Source: Cupriavidus necator N-1 (lineage in GTDB: Bacteria; Pseudomonadota; Gammaproteobacteria; Burkholderiales; Burkholderiaceae). Taken from it: a DNA stretch of 64,000 nucleotides. The position numbers and the translations under genes were made by a program. Below, in pieces: positions 43,769-54,320 of this stretch (position 1 is its first letter; each line of letters begins with the position of its first letter). The stretch covers positions 310,001 through 374,000 of the forward strand of contig NC_015724.1 in assembly GCF_000219215.1 (NCBI RefSeq), written 5' to 3'. Under the pieces are notes generated by a model. That model was not told the DNA's origin, made no database searches, and saw only the letters and a program-made list of their open reading frames with translations.

Positions 43769-44076
43769 GTTTGGGCTCCCACGCGTCGCGAACCCGAAGG
43801 GAGTCGCACACGCATGCCTTCGCGAACCTCGACCATGCAGGACTGGACGTTTTGCGATCCATCGACTTCGACCAGGCAGTCGAAACACACCCCCATCAGA
43901 CAAAGCGGAGCCCGGGGAGCGCCTGACACAGCTGTGTGGCGAAATGGACTAATCCCTGCCCCCAGCAGCGCCATCGCGAGAGATTGGCCAACAGTCACGC
44001 TGATCTCGCGCCCGTCCACGTTGATGAGGACGGTCTGCGGCTGATCTGCACGGGGAAGACTAATTTGCTTGAACAT
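43765..44076 (-). CDS. 2Fe-2S ferredoxin-like subunit (HcnA/OoxX type)
   Basis: 103 aa with APLCLMGVCFDCLVEV...C, the 2Fe-2S set. Overlaps both neighbours, so it is the small gamma subunit of the same enzyme. Confidence 0.87.
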   Translation of the reverse strand: MFKQISLPRADQPQTVLINVDGREISVTVGQSLAMALLGAGISPFRHTAVSGAPRAPLCLMGVCFDCLVEVDGSQNVQSCMVEVREGMRVRLPSGSRRVGAQT

Positions 44077-45175
44077 GAAAACGTTTCGCTTTGAAATCCA
44101 GGAGATCCGCCGGCTCAATGCCGGTACGCATCCAGTCGACCAAAGGGCCGGCGTGAGCAGGGGCGAGCGTGATGCCGCTGTGGCACGTCACGACGAATGC
44201 GCCGGGACACTCTGTCGAGGCGTCGTAGATCGGATAGCCGTCGGGGCTCATCACTCGCAGCGCGCCCCATGTGCGCACGAGGTTGACATCTGCCAGCATC
44301 GGAAAGCAACGCACCGCGCGCGCCGCAATGCGCGCGAGTTCAGGGAGGGTAGTGCCGTCATCCATGCCGACGTCTTCCTTTGAGTCACCGATCTGCACAG
44401 TGCCCTCACCAGTCTGCCGGACGAAGTGGCACGGGTAGCGAAGAAACGGCTCAACGCGTTCAGTCACTAGGATCTGGCCCCGTATCGGTCGTACAGGCGC
44501 CGCCAAGCCTACCTGCGGGGCTAACTCGCCATTTCCTAAGCCAGCGGCCAATACGACGCGCCCCGAAGTAAAAGTCTCAGCTCCGACTGTCACGCGAAAC
44601 TCACCGAGTTTGTGCTCGATCTTGTCGACGCTGACGTTGGAAACGAGCTGCCCGCCCCGCGCCTTGAAGCCATGTACTAAAGCCCGCAGGGTTCGTAGTG
44701 GGCTAACATGGCCGTCCAGCTCGCAGTAGATTGCCCCCACAACCTCAGGGCCGATCTGCGGAGTCAACTTGCGCAGACCAGAGGCGTCCAGCACTTCGTA
44801 GGGATAGGTGATGCCTAGATCCTTTGCCAGCGCATTCAGCTTTTCGCTGGACGCGGTCAGGGTCTTTTCGTCGAAGCTCATGCTCAGCCCGCCGGGCTGA
44901 TGGAGTTCGACATCAACACCGGTTAGCTCTGCCAACTCGGTGGCCAAAGACGGCCACATGCGAGCCGCCAACATGGTCCAACGTGCATACGCTGGGCGGC
45001 CGAGTCCCTTGTTCTGGACCCAGACCAAGCCAAAATTGCCGCGCGAAGCCCTGAAGGCGTCGTCGCTTCCATCAAGCACACAGACCGAGTCGCCGGCCCT
45101 CGCGAAGCCGTAGGCGACGGACATGCCCACCACGCCTCCACCGATCACCAGGGTATCAATATGGCGACTCGTCAT
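44060..45175 (-). CDS. FAD-dependent amine/imino-acid dehydrogenase beta subunit (DadA-like)
   Basis: 371 aa. DTLVIGGGVVGMSVAYGFARAG FAD site, SRGNFGLVWVQNKG, GHVSP, and PAHAGPLVDWM at the end. Catalytic subunit that oxidises an amino or imino acid. The start at 45175 is chosen because upstream residues are not part of the fold. Confidence 0.87.
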   Translation of the reverse strand: MTSRHIDTLVIGGGVVGMSVAYGFARAGDSVCVLDGSDDAFRASRGNFGLVWVQNKGLGRPAYARWTMLAARMWPSLATELAELTGVDVELHQPGGLSMSFDEKTLTASSEKLNALAKDLGITYPYEVLDASGLRKLTPQIGPEVVGAIYCELDGHVSPLRTLRALVHGFKARGGQLVSNVSVDKIEHKLGEFRVTVGAETFTSGRVVLAAGLGNGELAPQVGLAAPVRPIRGQILVTERVEPFLRYPCHFVRQTGEGTVQIGDSKEDVGMDDGTTLPELARIAARAVRCFPMLADVNLVRTWGALRVMSPDGYPIYDASTECPGAFVVTCHSGITLAPAHAGPLVDWMRTGIEPADLLDFKAKRFHVQAN

Positions 45176-45288
45176 TTCTTTGTTTCCCAGCCGAGGAATG
45201 TCATGAGTGCTATCAACCTGCAAGATTGACGCTCGCGAAGTTTTGCCGCTCGTCACAGCGGCCTCGAAACAATGCACGCCCACTCTCA

Positions 45289-46347
45289 TCACTCCGGCTT
45301 AATGTCGCGTTCACGAACGATCTTGGCGAACTTCTCTGCCTCACCGCGGATGAACTTCGCTACTTCGGCTGGATCTTTTGAAGATTGGGGTTCGATGCCA
45401 AGTTTGATCAGCTTTTCTCGAAACGTCGGCGTCGCAATGATGTCGCGTATCGCAGTATTGAGCTTGGCGACGATCTCCGTCGGGGTTCCCGCAGGAGCCT
45501 GGATTGACTCCCAAGCAACCAGTTCGAAGCCGGGAACGCCGGACTCGGATATCGTCGGGATGTCAGGGACGGCAGCGACTCGGTTCTTGCTTGAGACGGC
45601 GATCGCTCGCAGCTTTCCTTCCCTTACCAAGCTAATAGACGAGGCTACTGTTGGCATCATCATCGTGACCTGACCGCTCATTACGTCGACCAACGCTGGG
45701 CCCGAACCTTTGTATGGCACATGAACCATGCTAGTTCCTGTCAGGGACAAGAGAAGTTCAGACGCCAGATGTCCTGCACTGCCGGGACCGTAACTAGCAT
45801 ATGGCAGCTTGCCGGGCTGAGCCTTCGCCAGCGACACCAGGTCCTGCACAGATTTCACCGGCACCGTATTGGGCGTCACCAGCCATAAGGGGATGACACC
45901 GAGCAGTGCCACGGGAGCGAAGTCTTTGTAGATGTTGTAGTTGAGCTTTTGTAGCGCAGGGTTGATGGCAAATGAGGAGGAGACGGAGAGGAGGGTATAT
46001 CCGTCCGCCGCCTGGCTGCGTACATACTGTGTCGCAATGATCGAATTAGCTCCTGCCTTATTCTCGACCACGACTTGCTGGCCTAGCTTCACGCTGAGTG
46101 CGGCGGCTAGTAACCTTGCTGTGGCATCGGAAGATCCACCTGGAGGAAATCCGACGACCAGTTTGATAGGACGAGTAGGATAGGAGTGGGGCTCCGCATT
46201 GACGCAAGTCGCTCCGAGTACTGCGCTTACAGTGAAGCCAGCTACGGCAAGTGAGCGAGCCAATCGAAGTACGCGCTTGCTGCGTAGTTCTGCGACCACA
46301 GAAAAAGGCCACGTCCAGGAACGCTCGGCAGGCAGTGTTCGTCTCAT
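45289..46347 (-). CDS. Bug family solute receptor, 2
   Basis: 352 aa (start 46347 with AGGA upstream; 46362 is possible). Signal peptide-like LAVAGFTVSAVLGATCVNA, then RPIKLVVGFPPGGSSDATARLL and HVPYKGSGPALVDV. Next to a divergent LysR. Confidence 0.88.
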   Translation of the reverse strand: MRRTLPAERSWTWPFSVVAELRSKRVLRLARSLAVAGFTVSAVLGATCVNAEPHSYPTRPIKLVVGFPPGGSSDATARLLAAALSVKLGQQVVVENKAGANSIIATQYVRSQAADGYTLLSVSSSFAINPALQKLNYNIYKDFAPVALLGVIPLWLVTPNTVPVKSVQDLVSLAKAQPGKLPYASYGPGSAGHLASELLLSLTGTSMVHVPYKGSGPALVDVMSGQVTMMMPTVASSISLVREGKLRAIAVSSKNRVAAVPDIPTISESGVPGFELVAWESIQAPAGTPTEIVAKLNTAIRDIIATPTFREKLIKLGIEPQSSKDPAEVAKFIRGEAEKFAKIVRERDIKPE

Positions 46348-46594
46348 TTGTTCAATCCTCATTGGTACAGGGGGCGCCGCGCCGCTACACGGGAAGTTTG
46401 TAACCCCGATCGGTCCCGACGTTCGATCACTTTTCGGACGTTGTTATGTTCAAATGTTATCTGCGGCCCTCGCTGCCTTACCAGCCCCTCACCTCAGAGG
46501 TTGGGGCGTTTGGTGGCGAGCACGTTGATATTAGGCCTACACCTTCTGTACAACAAATCAAAACAAGCAGGCTTCTTATGCATGGATGTTATGT

Positions 46595-47500
46595 ATGAAA
46601 CCAAAGCTGAACCTTAGGCAGATTGAGTCGTTCTACGCGGTGATGCGTACAGGCACGGTTGTTGGGGCAGCCCAACTAATGAACGTTACGCAGCCAGCCG
46701 TTAGCAGAGCTATAGGGTTATTGGAAATCCGAGTCGGTTATAAGCTCTTCGAGCGTCGAGGGCGCAAGCTGGTGGCCACCCCAGAAGGCGATGCACTTTA
46801 CCGAGAGGTTGAGCCGGTCTACGGCAGTCTGGATCGCATCGCCCTGGTGGCAGAGGACATTCGGCACCAGCGAGCGGGTGCGCTCCGTATTGCGACCCTA
46901 CCATCTGTCTCGCAGTCGCTTCTGCCAAGAGCAATAGCGCGGTTTCTATCAACTCGACCGAAGGTGTCCGTGTATGTGCAAAGCCTGCCATCACGGCAGA
47001 TTGCGGACTTAGTTGCTACGCGGCAGTTCGATATCGGACTCATCGAGTTGCCGTTGTCGCGCCCCGCTATTTCCATCGAACCGTTGGAGCCGACCCCAGC
47101 TATGGCCGTAATTCCGGTTGGTCACCGTCTTGCGGCTAAGCGACACGTTTCGATCAGGGATTTGGCTGGTGAGCGGATGATCCTGCTTTCGCAACATAGC
47201 TTCTTACGCCACCAAATTGACGATGCGTTCTCGAAGTATGGTGTATCTGCTGATGCGATGCTTGAGACGCCTCATTCGTTGGTCGCATGTGGACTAGTTG
47301 CCGCGGGCGCAGGCATAACACTGGTCTCTAGATGGGCTGCGGAGGCCTTTTCGACAGCTGACGTGGTGGTACGGCCAGTAAGGGATGAATTGACCTCGCG
47401 ATCAGCGATTATTTTTCCCTACCCAGGCGCTCGTCTGTTATTGGCAGAGGCCTTCGCAAAGGATCTAAGGGAAGAAATCCGGACGTCGAAGCGACGATAG
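46595..47500 (+). CDS. LysR family regulator, 1
   Basis: 301 aa. HTH in RQIESFYAVMRTGTVVGAAQLMNVTQPAVSRAIGLLE, then the substrate-binding domain. Similar to OccR/NocR-type regulators. Divergent from the Bug-2 and amine dehydrogenase operon, so it probably controls it. About 45% like the second LysR by eye. Confidence 0.87.
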   Translation: MKPKLNLRQIESFYAVMRTGTVVGAAQLMNVTQPAVSRAIGLLEIRVGYKLFERRGRKLVATPEGDALYREVEPVYGSLDRIALVAEDIRHQRAGALRIATLPSVSQSLLPRAIARFLSTRPKVSVYVQSLPSRQIADLVATRQFDIGLIELPLSRPAISIEPLEPTPAMAVIPVGHRLAAKRHVSIRDLAGERMILLSQHSFLRHQIDDAFSKYGVSADAMLETPHSLVACGLVAAGAGITLVSRWAAEAFSTADVVVRPVRDELTSRSAIIFPYPGARLLLAEAFAKDLREEIRTSKRR

Positions 47501-47549
47501 CACCTTGCCCTTTGCGAGCGCCAATATCTCCGCACGAAAGGCGAAAATA

Positions 47550-47822
47550 TCAGTTTCCGAATGGGGTCGTCAGGTCCGTCTCGTTCGTGTCAACCACGAA
47601 CACCGCCAAGAGCTTGGCCGGTTTCGTCTCGCTGCCATTGGCGCTGACCTTATGGCGATCGCCCGGCAGTTCGGAGAAGTTCTGTCCAGTCTTGTAGGTC
47701 GTTACCGGCCCGTCGTTGACCTGGCTACGAATCTCCCCTTCAAGCACGGTCGCGTAGATGAAGGCAGATTTCGCATGCGTGTGACCAGGCGAGTCGACCC
47801 AGTCCCCCTCAACACACTGCAT
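47550..47822 (-). pseudogene. cupin domain protein, 5'-truncated
   Basis: PGHTHAKSAFIYATVLEGEIRSQV is a normal cupin core, but the usual N-terminal part is missing and the preceding frame is not cupin-like. Start is uncertain (47822 or 47921). Confidence 0.5.
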
Positions 47823-48064
47823 GCTTGCAATCGCTGATGCTACCGCACTGTTACGCCACCTTGCGGAGGACGCACGGCGGCATCGCGGATTGCTGTCCTC
47901 GCGCTCTTTGGCTCGCTTCACTTCACGGTTTTCCGGGGTGCCGCGCTGCAGCCGATAAGCTTGTCCATACGGCGCTTGGTGATGTGAACATTCCTCCTAT
48001 GTTGACGAACGGGTCGTGCAAACGGATGTCTCAGGCTTGCCTCCTTTTCAAAGGGACACGTATA

Positions 48065-49678
48065 TCAATGCTTCCTTTCGCTTCGGCGGATCCGCTCAAA
48101 AGCAGCTCCGATCTTCAGAATCTTTGCATCGTCTCCTGCCTTGCCGAGAAATGACACGCCTACCGGAATGTTGCTGGCTGATCTACCACCGTTTACGGTG
48201 ATCTCCGAGAAACCGGTGGCTGAGGCGATCTTCGCAGCGGCGTAAGCGTATGACTTGCAGACAAAGGTCGGGTCGGTCTTGCCAGGTACGACCGGAGCGC
48301 TGCAACCAATCGTCGGAAAGAAGAGAGCGTCATAGCGCCCCTGGGCCATCAGTTCCACCAGTTCCCGCCTCAACGACGGAATGACAACACTCAACATCCG
48401 TATGTACGCAGGCGAATTGGTCGCCCCCGTCTCCAGGTTCTCAACCAAACCTTTGTATCGGCCGGGGTTGATCGTTCGGGTACCCTTGTCCGTGTAACCG
48501 TCGAGCCGGCGCATGAACTCCCGCAGATCCCGCGGCTGGCCACCCGGCAGGCCGGCTAAGTACGCCTCAAATTGAGGCCGGAACTCGGCAGCACCGATGG
48601 GGCCAAGAAGGGCGGGCTGCAGCGTTTCATACACTTGAGGCAAACGGACATGGACGATGCGTGCCCCTGCCTTCTCCATTGCCGCCACGGAGCGCCGCTT
48701 AATGTCGTCGACCTCGTGGTTCGCGCCGTCGAAGTTGTCAACTACCGCGATGGTCTTGCCGGCGAGACTTTCAATGCCCAATCCCGTCGTCAGCGATTCT
48801 TGCGGGCGCGCCACGTCTTCGGTTGCAGCATCGCTCTTATCCTGGCCCTGAATGACATCGAGAACAATGGCCTGGTCCTCAACGGTCCGCGTGATGGCGC
48901 CAGCAACATCGGCGGTTAGCGACATCGGTATGATTCCCGAGCGGCTGACCAGCCCGAGAGTCGTCCGCATGCCTACAGTGCCGGTAACGCTGGCCGGGGA
49001 ACGAATGGAGCCCGTGGTATCGGTGCCCAGAGCAAAAGGCGCAAACTTGGCCGCTACAGCGGCTGCCGAGCCGCTGCTGGAGCCGTCTGCTGTCCGCAAG
49101 GGATTGAACGGATTGAGCGTCTGTCCACCCACTGAGCTGTAACCGTACCACCCGTAGGATGCTGCCAACTCCGACATATTGGTCTTGCCAAGCAAGATGG
49201 CACCCTGATCCAGGAGCTTCTGCACGACGAAGGCATTGGTAGCCGGTATCGAGCCATTGAGTGCGAGCGAGCCGCCAGTGTTGGGCATTCCCGCTACGTC
49301 AAAATTGTCCTTCGCAAGGAACGGTATGCCGGCCAGTGGCGCGTTACGCTGGTTCGCGCCATGTTGGGCCCGCCGGGCATCCCACGCAGTCGCCTGTTCC
49401 ATAGCCTTTTCGTTAATGGCCAGCACCGCATGGATGCCGTCGGCAGGACGGTCGTAGGTCTCGATCTGCTTCAAGTAGGCGCCGACCAGTTCAGCAGAAG
49501 TAATTGCGCCGCTGTCCAGTGCCGATCGCAATTCGGCAAGGCCCATATCCAGGATCTTATCGGCCGGCATGCCTGCGCCGGCCCATGAAGGTGCTGCGAT
49601 CAAGGCCGCAATCAGGATCGTTCGGGCGCGCTGATAAGGCTTACGGTGAGCGGAATGATTAGATAGCTGGGGATGCAT
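48065..49678 (-). CDS. amidase signature family protein
   Basis: 537 aa with a signal-like N-terminus (ILIAALIAAPSWAGA). Catalytic Lys in LAKDNFD, cis-Ser/Ser in DGSSSGSAAAVAA and GTDTTGSIRSPAS. Hydrolyses an amide, probably in the periplasm. In a run with a Bug receptor and MmgE/PrpD. Confidence 0.88.
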   Translation of the reverse strand: MHPQLSNHSAHRKPYQRARTILIAALIAAPSWAGAGMPADKILDMGLAELRSALDSGAITSAELVGAYLKQIETYDRPADGIHAVLAINEKAMEQATAWDARRAQHGANQRNAPLAGIPFLAKDNFDVAGMPNTGGSLALNGSIPATNAFVVQKLLDQGAILLGKTNMSELAASYGWYGYSSVGGQTLNPFNPLRTADGSSSGSAAAVAAKFAPFALGTDTTGSIRSPASVTGTVGMRTTLGLVSRSGIIPMSLTADVAGAITRTVEDQAIVLDVIQGQDKSDAATEDVARPQESLTTGLGIESLAGKTIAVVDNFDGANHEVDDIKRRSVAAMEKAGARIVHVRLPQVYETLQPALLGPIGAAEFRPQFEAYLAGLPGGQPRDLREFMRRLDGYTDKGTRTINPGRYKGLVENLETGATNSPAYIRMLSVVIPSLRRELVELMAQGRYDALFFPTIGCSAPVVPGKTDPTFVCKSYAYAAAKIASATGFSEITVNGGRSASNIPVGVSFLGKAGDDAKILKIGAAFERIRRSERKH

Positions 49679-49761
49679 GGCTAGTGGTCCATTACGATAA
49701 TGTGAAGCGCTGCGGGGCAGTCGTAGTGACTCCCGGTAGCATCGCCTTCGCGGATTCCTTG

Positions 49762-50769
49762 CTAGTCGACCGTGGCGCCGGATGTTTTGATGACTGGCGC
49801 CCACTTTGCCCGCTCTTCGCGCAGCAGCCTGCCGAGCGACTCGGGGTTGCCTCCGAAGGAGCCGGCCGTCCGCTCCACGCCCATGGCTGCGAGTTGCTGC
49901 GCCACCGCTGGCCGCACTAGCGCCTTGTTGACCTCCGCATTGATCCGGCTAACGACTGTGCTGGGAATCCCCGCCGGTCCAACCAGACCGAACACCACAC
50001 TTGCCTCTATATCCTTGTAGCCTACCTCGGCCATGGTCGGCACGTCCTTGAGCACCGGCACGCGCTTGTCCGCCGTTACTGCAAGGGCCCGCACCTTGCC
50101 ACCTTGGATCATCGGAAGTGCTACCGGGATCGATGCGAAGAACAGGTCAACCTGACCGCCTATCAGGTCCGTCATCGCTTGGGCCGCACCGCGGTAGGGG
50201 ATGTGCTGCATATTGATTCCGGCCTTGCGCTTCCACATCTCTCCAACCAAATGAGCCAGAGTGCCGTTGCCCGAGGAGGCAAAGGAAAGCGAAGCCTTCT
50301 TACCCGCGGCCACCAGTGTGCCGACATTGGCATGGGGACCACTGGCGGAGACGATCAACACCAGGGGGACCTTGGCAATTAGCGCGATGGGCAGCATATC
50401 CTTCTCGATATCGAAGGGAATGCGTCGGTATAGGAACTGGTTTACCACCATATTGCTTGACTCACCCATCGCCAACGTATACCCGTCGCGCGGCGCCTTG
50501 AATGTCTGGTCGAAGCCGATATTGCCGCCGGCGCCCGGAAGGTTCTCCGGCACGAACGCCCAATTGACGGATTCCGTCAAGGCGTTGGCCGTCAAACGCG
50601 CCATTCCGTCGGTTCCTCCGCCTGGCGGCGCGGGAATGATGAGCCTGATCGGCTTGGCCGGGAAGGTCTCAGCCAAGACGGATCCCGTCGCCAACACAGC
50701 GGTCGCTAAAACTGCTGCGGACAGTAAAGCCCGCCGGCTCAATTTGGAGTGAATTGCCATTAAGTTCAT
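49762..50769 (-). CDS. Bug family solute receptor, 3
   Basis: 335 aa with a Tat/Sec-like N-terminus (SRRALLSAAVLATAVLA), then KPIRLIIPAPPGGGTDGMARL and HIPYRGAAQAM. Periplasmic receptor. Confidence 0.88.
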   Translation of the reverse strand: MNLMAIHSKLSRRALLSAAVLATAVLATGSVLAETFPAKPIRLIIPAPPGGGTDGMARLTANALTESVNWAFVPENLPGAGGNIGFDQTFKAPRDGYTLAMGESSNMVVNQFLYRRIPFDIEKDMLPIALIAKVPLVLIVSASGPHANVGTLVAAGKKASLSFASSGNGTLAHLVGEMWKRKAGINMQHIPYRGAAQAMTDLIGGQVDLFFASIPVALPMIQGGKVRALAVTADKRVPVLKDVPTMAEVGYKDIEASVVFGLVGPAGIPSTVVSRINAEVNKALVRPAVAQQLAAMGVERTAGSFGGNPESLGRLLREERAKWAPVIKTSGATVD

Positions 50770-50956
50770 GATTTAGGCCTCGATACCTAGTACAGAAACA
50801 CAGCCCTCTATCTATTAAGCATTGAGGTCTGCAGAGCCTTCTTCCTACGGGAGTAAAGCCGCAGGAGAAGCAACATAAAGAAGCTGCTCATCTATGCCGA
50901 CGGCGCCGGCCACCGCCACGTCGAATGCCTCCTAATGGCGATCGACGCAGACGGCC

Positions 50957-52339
50957 TCATGTCGTGCGCGCCGGAGCGCTCAGGGCAAGCAGCAGCGGAT
51001 CCCATGCGCCCGCTCGCAGTCCGGCCATGCCCTCAAGCACACCTTGCTGGCTCGCTGGCGATAGGGTGGCCCGGGTCGCGACCTGAAGCTTGCGTTCGAG
51101 ATCCTCCCAAGACAAAGGGTGATCGGGATCGCCGCGTGGATCCGTCAGCGGCGACTCAAGCAGCTGTCCGTTTGACAAAGTCACGGCGACCCACGCTGGT
51201 GAGCGTGCGGGGAACAGAGATTCAATGGCGGCGTCATGCACCACCGTGATCCGCTTCGCCAGGTCACTCACCTCCGCGTCATAGAGGCGACGCGTATCCA
51301 GAGGGAGCAGAGCATCGGCGCCATGCAACGCGCACAAGGCCAAGCAGTACGGAACGCTATACTGTGCCTCCACCAGTGTCTCGGGAACGGGCTTGTTGCT
51401 CAGGTTGAAGGTGGCGCGATACGTGTGCACCTCCATGCGTTCGATGTCGCGCGCCGCCAAGCCATGAAGCCTCTGGAGATGAAGAAGCGCATCCAACGGT
51501 GCATGGATATGGCGACAGCAGCCGAACGGCTTGAAATAAGTGCCGTTTATCAGCGGCTGGCCACCAAGGTCACGCAGTGCCGTATCCGAGTCGAAGAGCC
51601 GGCCATCCTCGAGTACGGCGGCAGGACCGGCATAGCCGGCCATCGCCAATTCTAGAGCGGCCCAGCCAGAGACAGCGCCTGCAGCTATGCCTTCCTTCAC
51701 GTCCGAGCCGACAAGCCCAGCCAGTGCGGGTAGCGCGGGTGCCGTCTGGGCGGCGATAGCCAGTGCCTGGGCGATGATCTCAGCACTGGCGCCTAGCATC
51801 CTGCCGCAGGTCGCCACAACCGCGAATCCCGACCAGGTCCCGGACGGCGCATAGCCGGGGCGTGCCATGGCCATCCGGATGCCCACTTCATATCCCGCCA
51901 CCACTGCGGCCATGAAGTCCTGAACAGCTATATCGGGACGAGCATGGACCAGCGCCATCGCCGCAGGAATTGTGGCCGCCCCTGGATGGCCCCTGGCCTT
52001 GCGGTATCCATCATCTAGGTCCAGTGCGGCGGTCGCGGCGCTATTGGCAAACAGCGCGCCGGCATCAGTAGCAGTGCGCCCTGTGAACCACATCGGTGAA
52101 CCACCGGCGCCATACATCGTCTGTGCCGCTTGCTGCGCCGCCTTCACCCCGGGCTGCTCTAGCGCGGACGCCGCGCTCGCTAGCGCGTCAAGCACACAGC
52201 GCAATACCGTCTCCTGGGTGCGTGCATCGATGGTACGGGCGTCCAGATCGGCAACATAGCGACCCAAGTGTAGACCGATGTCACGGCTGTTGCTGGGCTT
52301 CATGTCTGTGGAAGCCTGATGCTCATTACCTTTTGGCAT
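50957..52339 (-). CDS. MmgE/PrpD family protein
   Basis: 460 aa from 52339 with AGGAGG upstream. ALDLDDGYRKARGHPGAATIPAAMAL is the family hallmark (the DD.....HPG core), and YFKPFGCCRHIHAPLDALL is the second. Family members are 2-methylcitrate dehydratase or aconitate decarboxylase-like. Convergent with nothing; divergent from LysR-2. Confidence 0.88.
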   Translation of the reverse strand: MPKGNEHQASTDMKPSNSRDIGLHLGRYVADLDARTIDARTQETVLRCVLDALASAASALEQPGVKAAQQAAQTMYGAGGSPMWFTGRTATDAGALFANSAATAALDLDDGYRKARGHPGAATIPAAMALVHARPDIAVQDFMAAVVAGYEVGIRMAMARPGYAPSGTWSGFAVVATCGRMLGASAEIIAQALAIAAQTAPALPALAGLVGSDVKEGIAAGAVSGWAALELAMAGYAGPAAVLEDGRLFDSDTALRDLGGQPLINGTYFKPFGCCRHIHAPLDALLHLQRLHGLAARDIERMEVHTYRATFNLSNKPVPETLVEAQYSVPYCLALCALHGADALLPLDTRRLYDAEVSDLAKRITVVHDAAIESLFPARSPAWVAVTLSNGQLLESPLTDPRGDPDHPLSWEDLERKLQVATRATLSPASQQGVLEGMAGLRAGAWDPLLLALSAPARTT

Positions 52340-52476
52340 ATAACTTTGTCAACCTCCTCTAAGTGGCTTTGCCGTCTTACAGGCCTTGAGGCCACGGGAT
52401 TTGAGGTGAATGCTATAGAATGCCGGGGCGCTGATACAGTAACAATTCTTCGTCTGCTTATGCCTAATAGGTATTT

Positions 52477-53385
52477 ATGAAAGTCGACATGAACATGCGC
52501 CACATTGAGGCTTTCCGAGCTGTCATGATTTCTGGCAGCGTGGTGGGAGCCGCCAAGCTGCTCAACGTGACGCAGCCCGGAGTCAGCCGCACAATTGCGC
52601 TGCTCGAGATGCGTCTAGGCTATGCGTTGTTCCAGCGCAAAGGCCGGCGACTCGTGCCCACCTCGGAGGCAGAGGCGTTGTACCGCGAGGTTGAGCATCT
52701 CTATGTGGGCATAGATCGGATAACGCAGGTTGCTTACGACATCCGATACCATCGCGCGGGAGCACTACGGCTGGCCAGCCTGCCCGCGCTGGCGCAATGG
52801 CTAATCCCGGCGGTGCTTGCCAAGTTCTTAGAAGCCCGGCCTCAGGTTCGCATCTTTGTGCAGACGCTACCTTCGACGCAAATCGCCGAACTAGTCGCGA
52901 CAAGGCAGTTCGACCTCGGCGTTGTCGAATTGCCGATGTCCAGATCCGGCGTAAGCGTGCGGAACTTGCCACCCTCGCCCATCGTGGCGGTGTTGCCCTT
53001 CGAACACCGCCTAGCGGCCCGAGAGAAAGTCAGCCTGCGTGATTTGGCCGGAGAACGGCTTGTGCTGCCATCACCGCAAAGCTATCTGCGCTACCAGATT
53101 GATGACGCCTTCAACCGCCAAAGCATCGTGCCGGACGTCGTTGCAGAGACGCCGACATCGCCTCTGGTGTGCGCGTTGGTGGCGGAAGGCGCCGGCATTG
53201 GCTTGGTATCGGCATGGGCACCCTCTCCGCACGGCGATACGCGCACGGTGCAAAGGCCGCTCGACGAACTGCTGCAATCGCAGTACGCCTGCCTGCGGCC
53301 GGAAGGTGCCGTTCCGATGGTGTTGGCGGAGGAATTCCAGTCGTTACTCTCTGCTCAGATGGATGCAATGGCACCGGGCCACTAG
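52477..53385 (+). CDS. LysR family regulator, 2
   Basis: 302 aa. HTH RHIEAFRAVMISGSVVGAAKLLNVTQPGVSRTIALLE and a binding domain. Paralogous to LysR-1. Divergent from the MmgE/PrpD-Bug-amidase run. Confidence 0.87.
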   Translation: MKVDMNMRHIEAFRAVMISGSVVGAAKLLNVTQPGVSRTIALLEMRLGYALFQRKGRRLVPTSEAEALYREVEHLYVGIDRITQVAYDIRYHRAGALRLASLPALAQWLIPAVLAKFLEARPQVRIFVQTLPSTQIAELVATRQFDLGVVELPMSRSGVSVRNLPPSPIVAVLPFEHRLAAREKVSLRDLAGERLVLPSPQSYLRYQIDDAFNRQSIVPDVVAETPTSPLVCALVAEGAGIGLVSAWAPSPHGDTRTVQRPLDELLQSQYACLRPEGAVPMVLAEEFQSLLSAQMDAMAPGH

Positions 53386-53443
53386 AAGTCCTGTTCCGTT
53401 AGCGAAGACGCGGTCGTCATAGCGACTGCACTCGGAAGGGAGG

Positions 53444-53662
53444 TCAATGGGTCAGCGTGACGCCATGCCGACCGTAATCGAAACTATCGAACCACTCCCG
53501 GATCGCGTCGGCCACAACGCTTGGATCGCAAGTGGCGGCATCCGGAACGCATGCCCAAATGAGACTTTCGACGTCAACGCGTCGTTCCGCCCGATCCCTC
53601 CAGGCATCGCGGTCGCGGGCTAGGATAGCGAGGTGCTGGTCTCGGATCGGGATGTAACGCAT
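53444..53662 (-). CDS. 72-aa hypothetical protein
   Basis: MRYIPIRDQHLAILARDRDAWRDRAE... Charged, helical, no family recognised. Just left of R3. Confidence 0.45.
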   Translation of the reverse strand: MRYIPIRDQHLAILARDRDAWRDRAERRVDVESLIWACVPDAATCDPSVVADAIREWFDSFDYGRHGVTLTH

Positions 53663-53799
53663 GGCGCAGACAAGGAAGTGGGAGTCCCGTATTGACGGCC
53701 GCCTCGCTGATTTCTTGACCCATCCACTGCTTACGTCAACCTAAGGGTGACGGTGAACCTGACCGTTGGGTCCGGGCTCAGCGTCACGGGATTTCACGC

Positions 53800-54009
53800 C
53801 AGTCCGCCTAATTCCGGATTTCCAGTCCAGCAAAAGCGCACGTAGTCCGGCTAATTCCGGTTTCCTACAGAACTGCGAGGAATCGGAATTCTCGAGACTG
53901 CGTTCTCCGAAAAATCAACGACTTAGCGTCCAATTCGGTCCGCGCTCGTTCGGATGAGAACCGGAAATACCGAGACTGACCTGAATTGAAGCGCGAATTC
54001 GTTGGACTG
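53800..54009. repeat. cargo-boundary repeat R3
   Basis: Third direct copy; starts CAGTCCGCCTAATT and ends AATTCGTTGGACTG, so the terminal arms are more diverged than in R1/R2. Confidence 0.75.
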
Positions 54010-54320
54010 CCCCGCACCGGTCGCTCACTGTCTCTTTGCGACCCGCTTCGGCCCCTCAATCCGGCCCGCACTCAACGGCAGCTTTGGCGGTAAGAACGCT
54101 CGTCCGCCCCATTTCGGCGGCCGGCAACGGGCCAGCCTTAGCAGGCTTAAATTAGAGGATCGATCAACACGCGGCAAATAGCAAAGGCGACAACGGGGTT
54201 GTCAGTCCTCGCAAATGGCAACTTTCTCCAGTCGAGACTGCTATACCGTCGGCAGAACGAGGTCCGGTTTACCGTTACAATCATAGACGTAACCAAGATC
54301 AAATAGGCGAGGCGACGACT

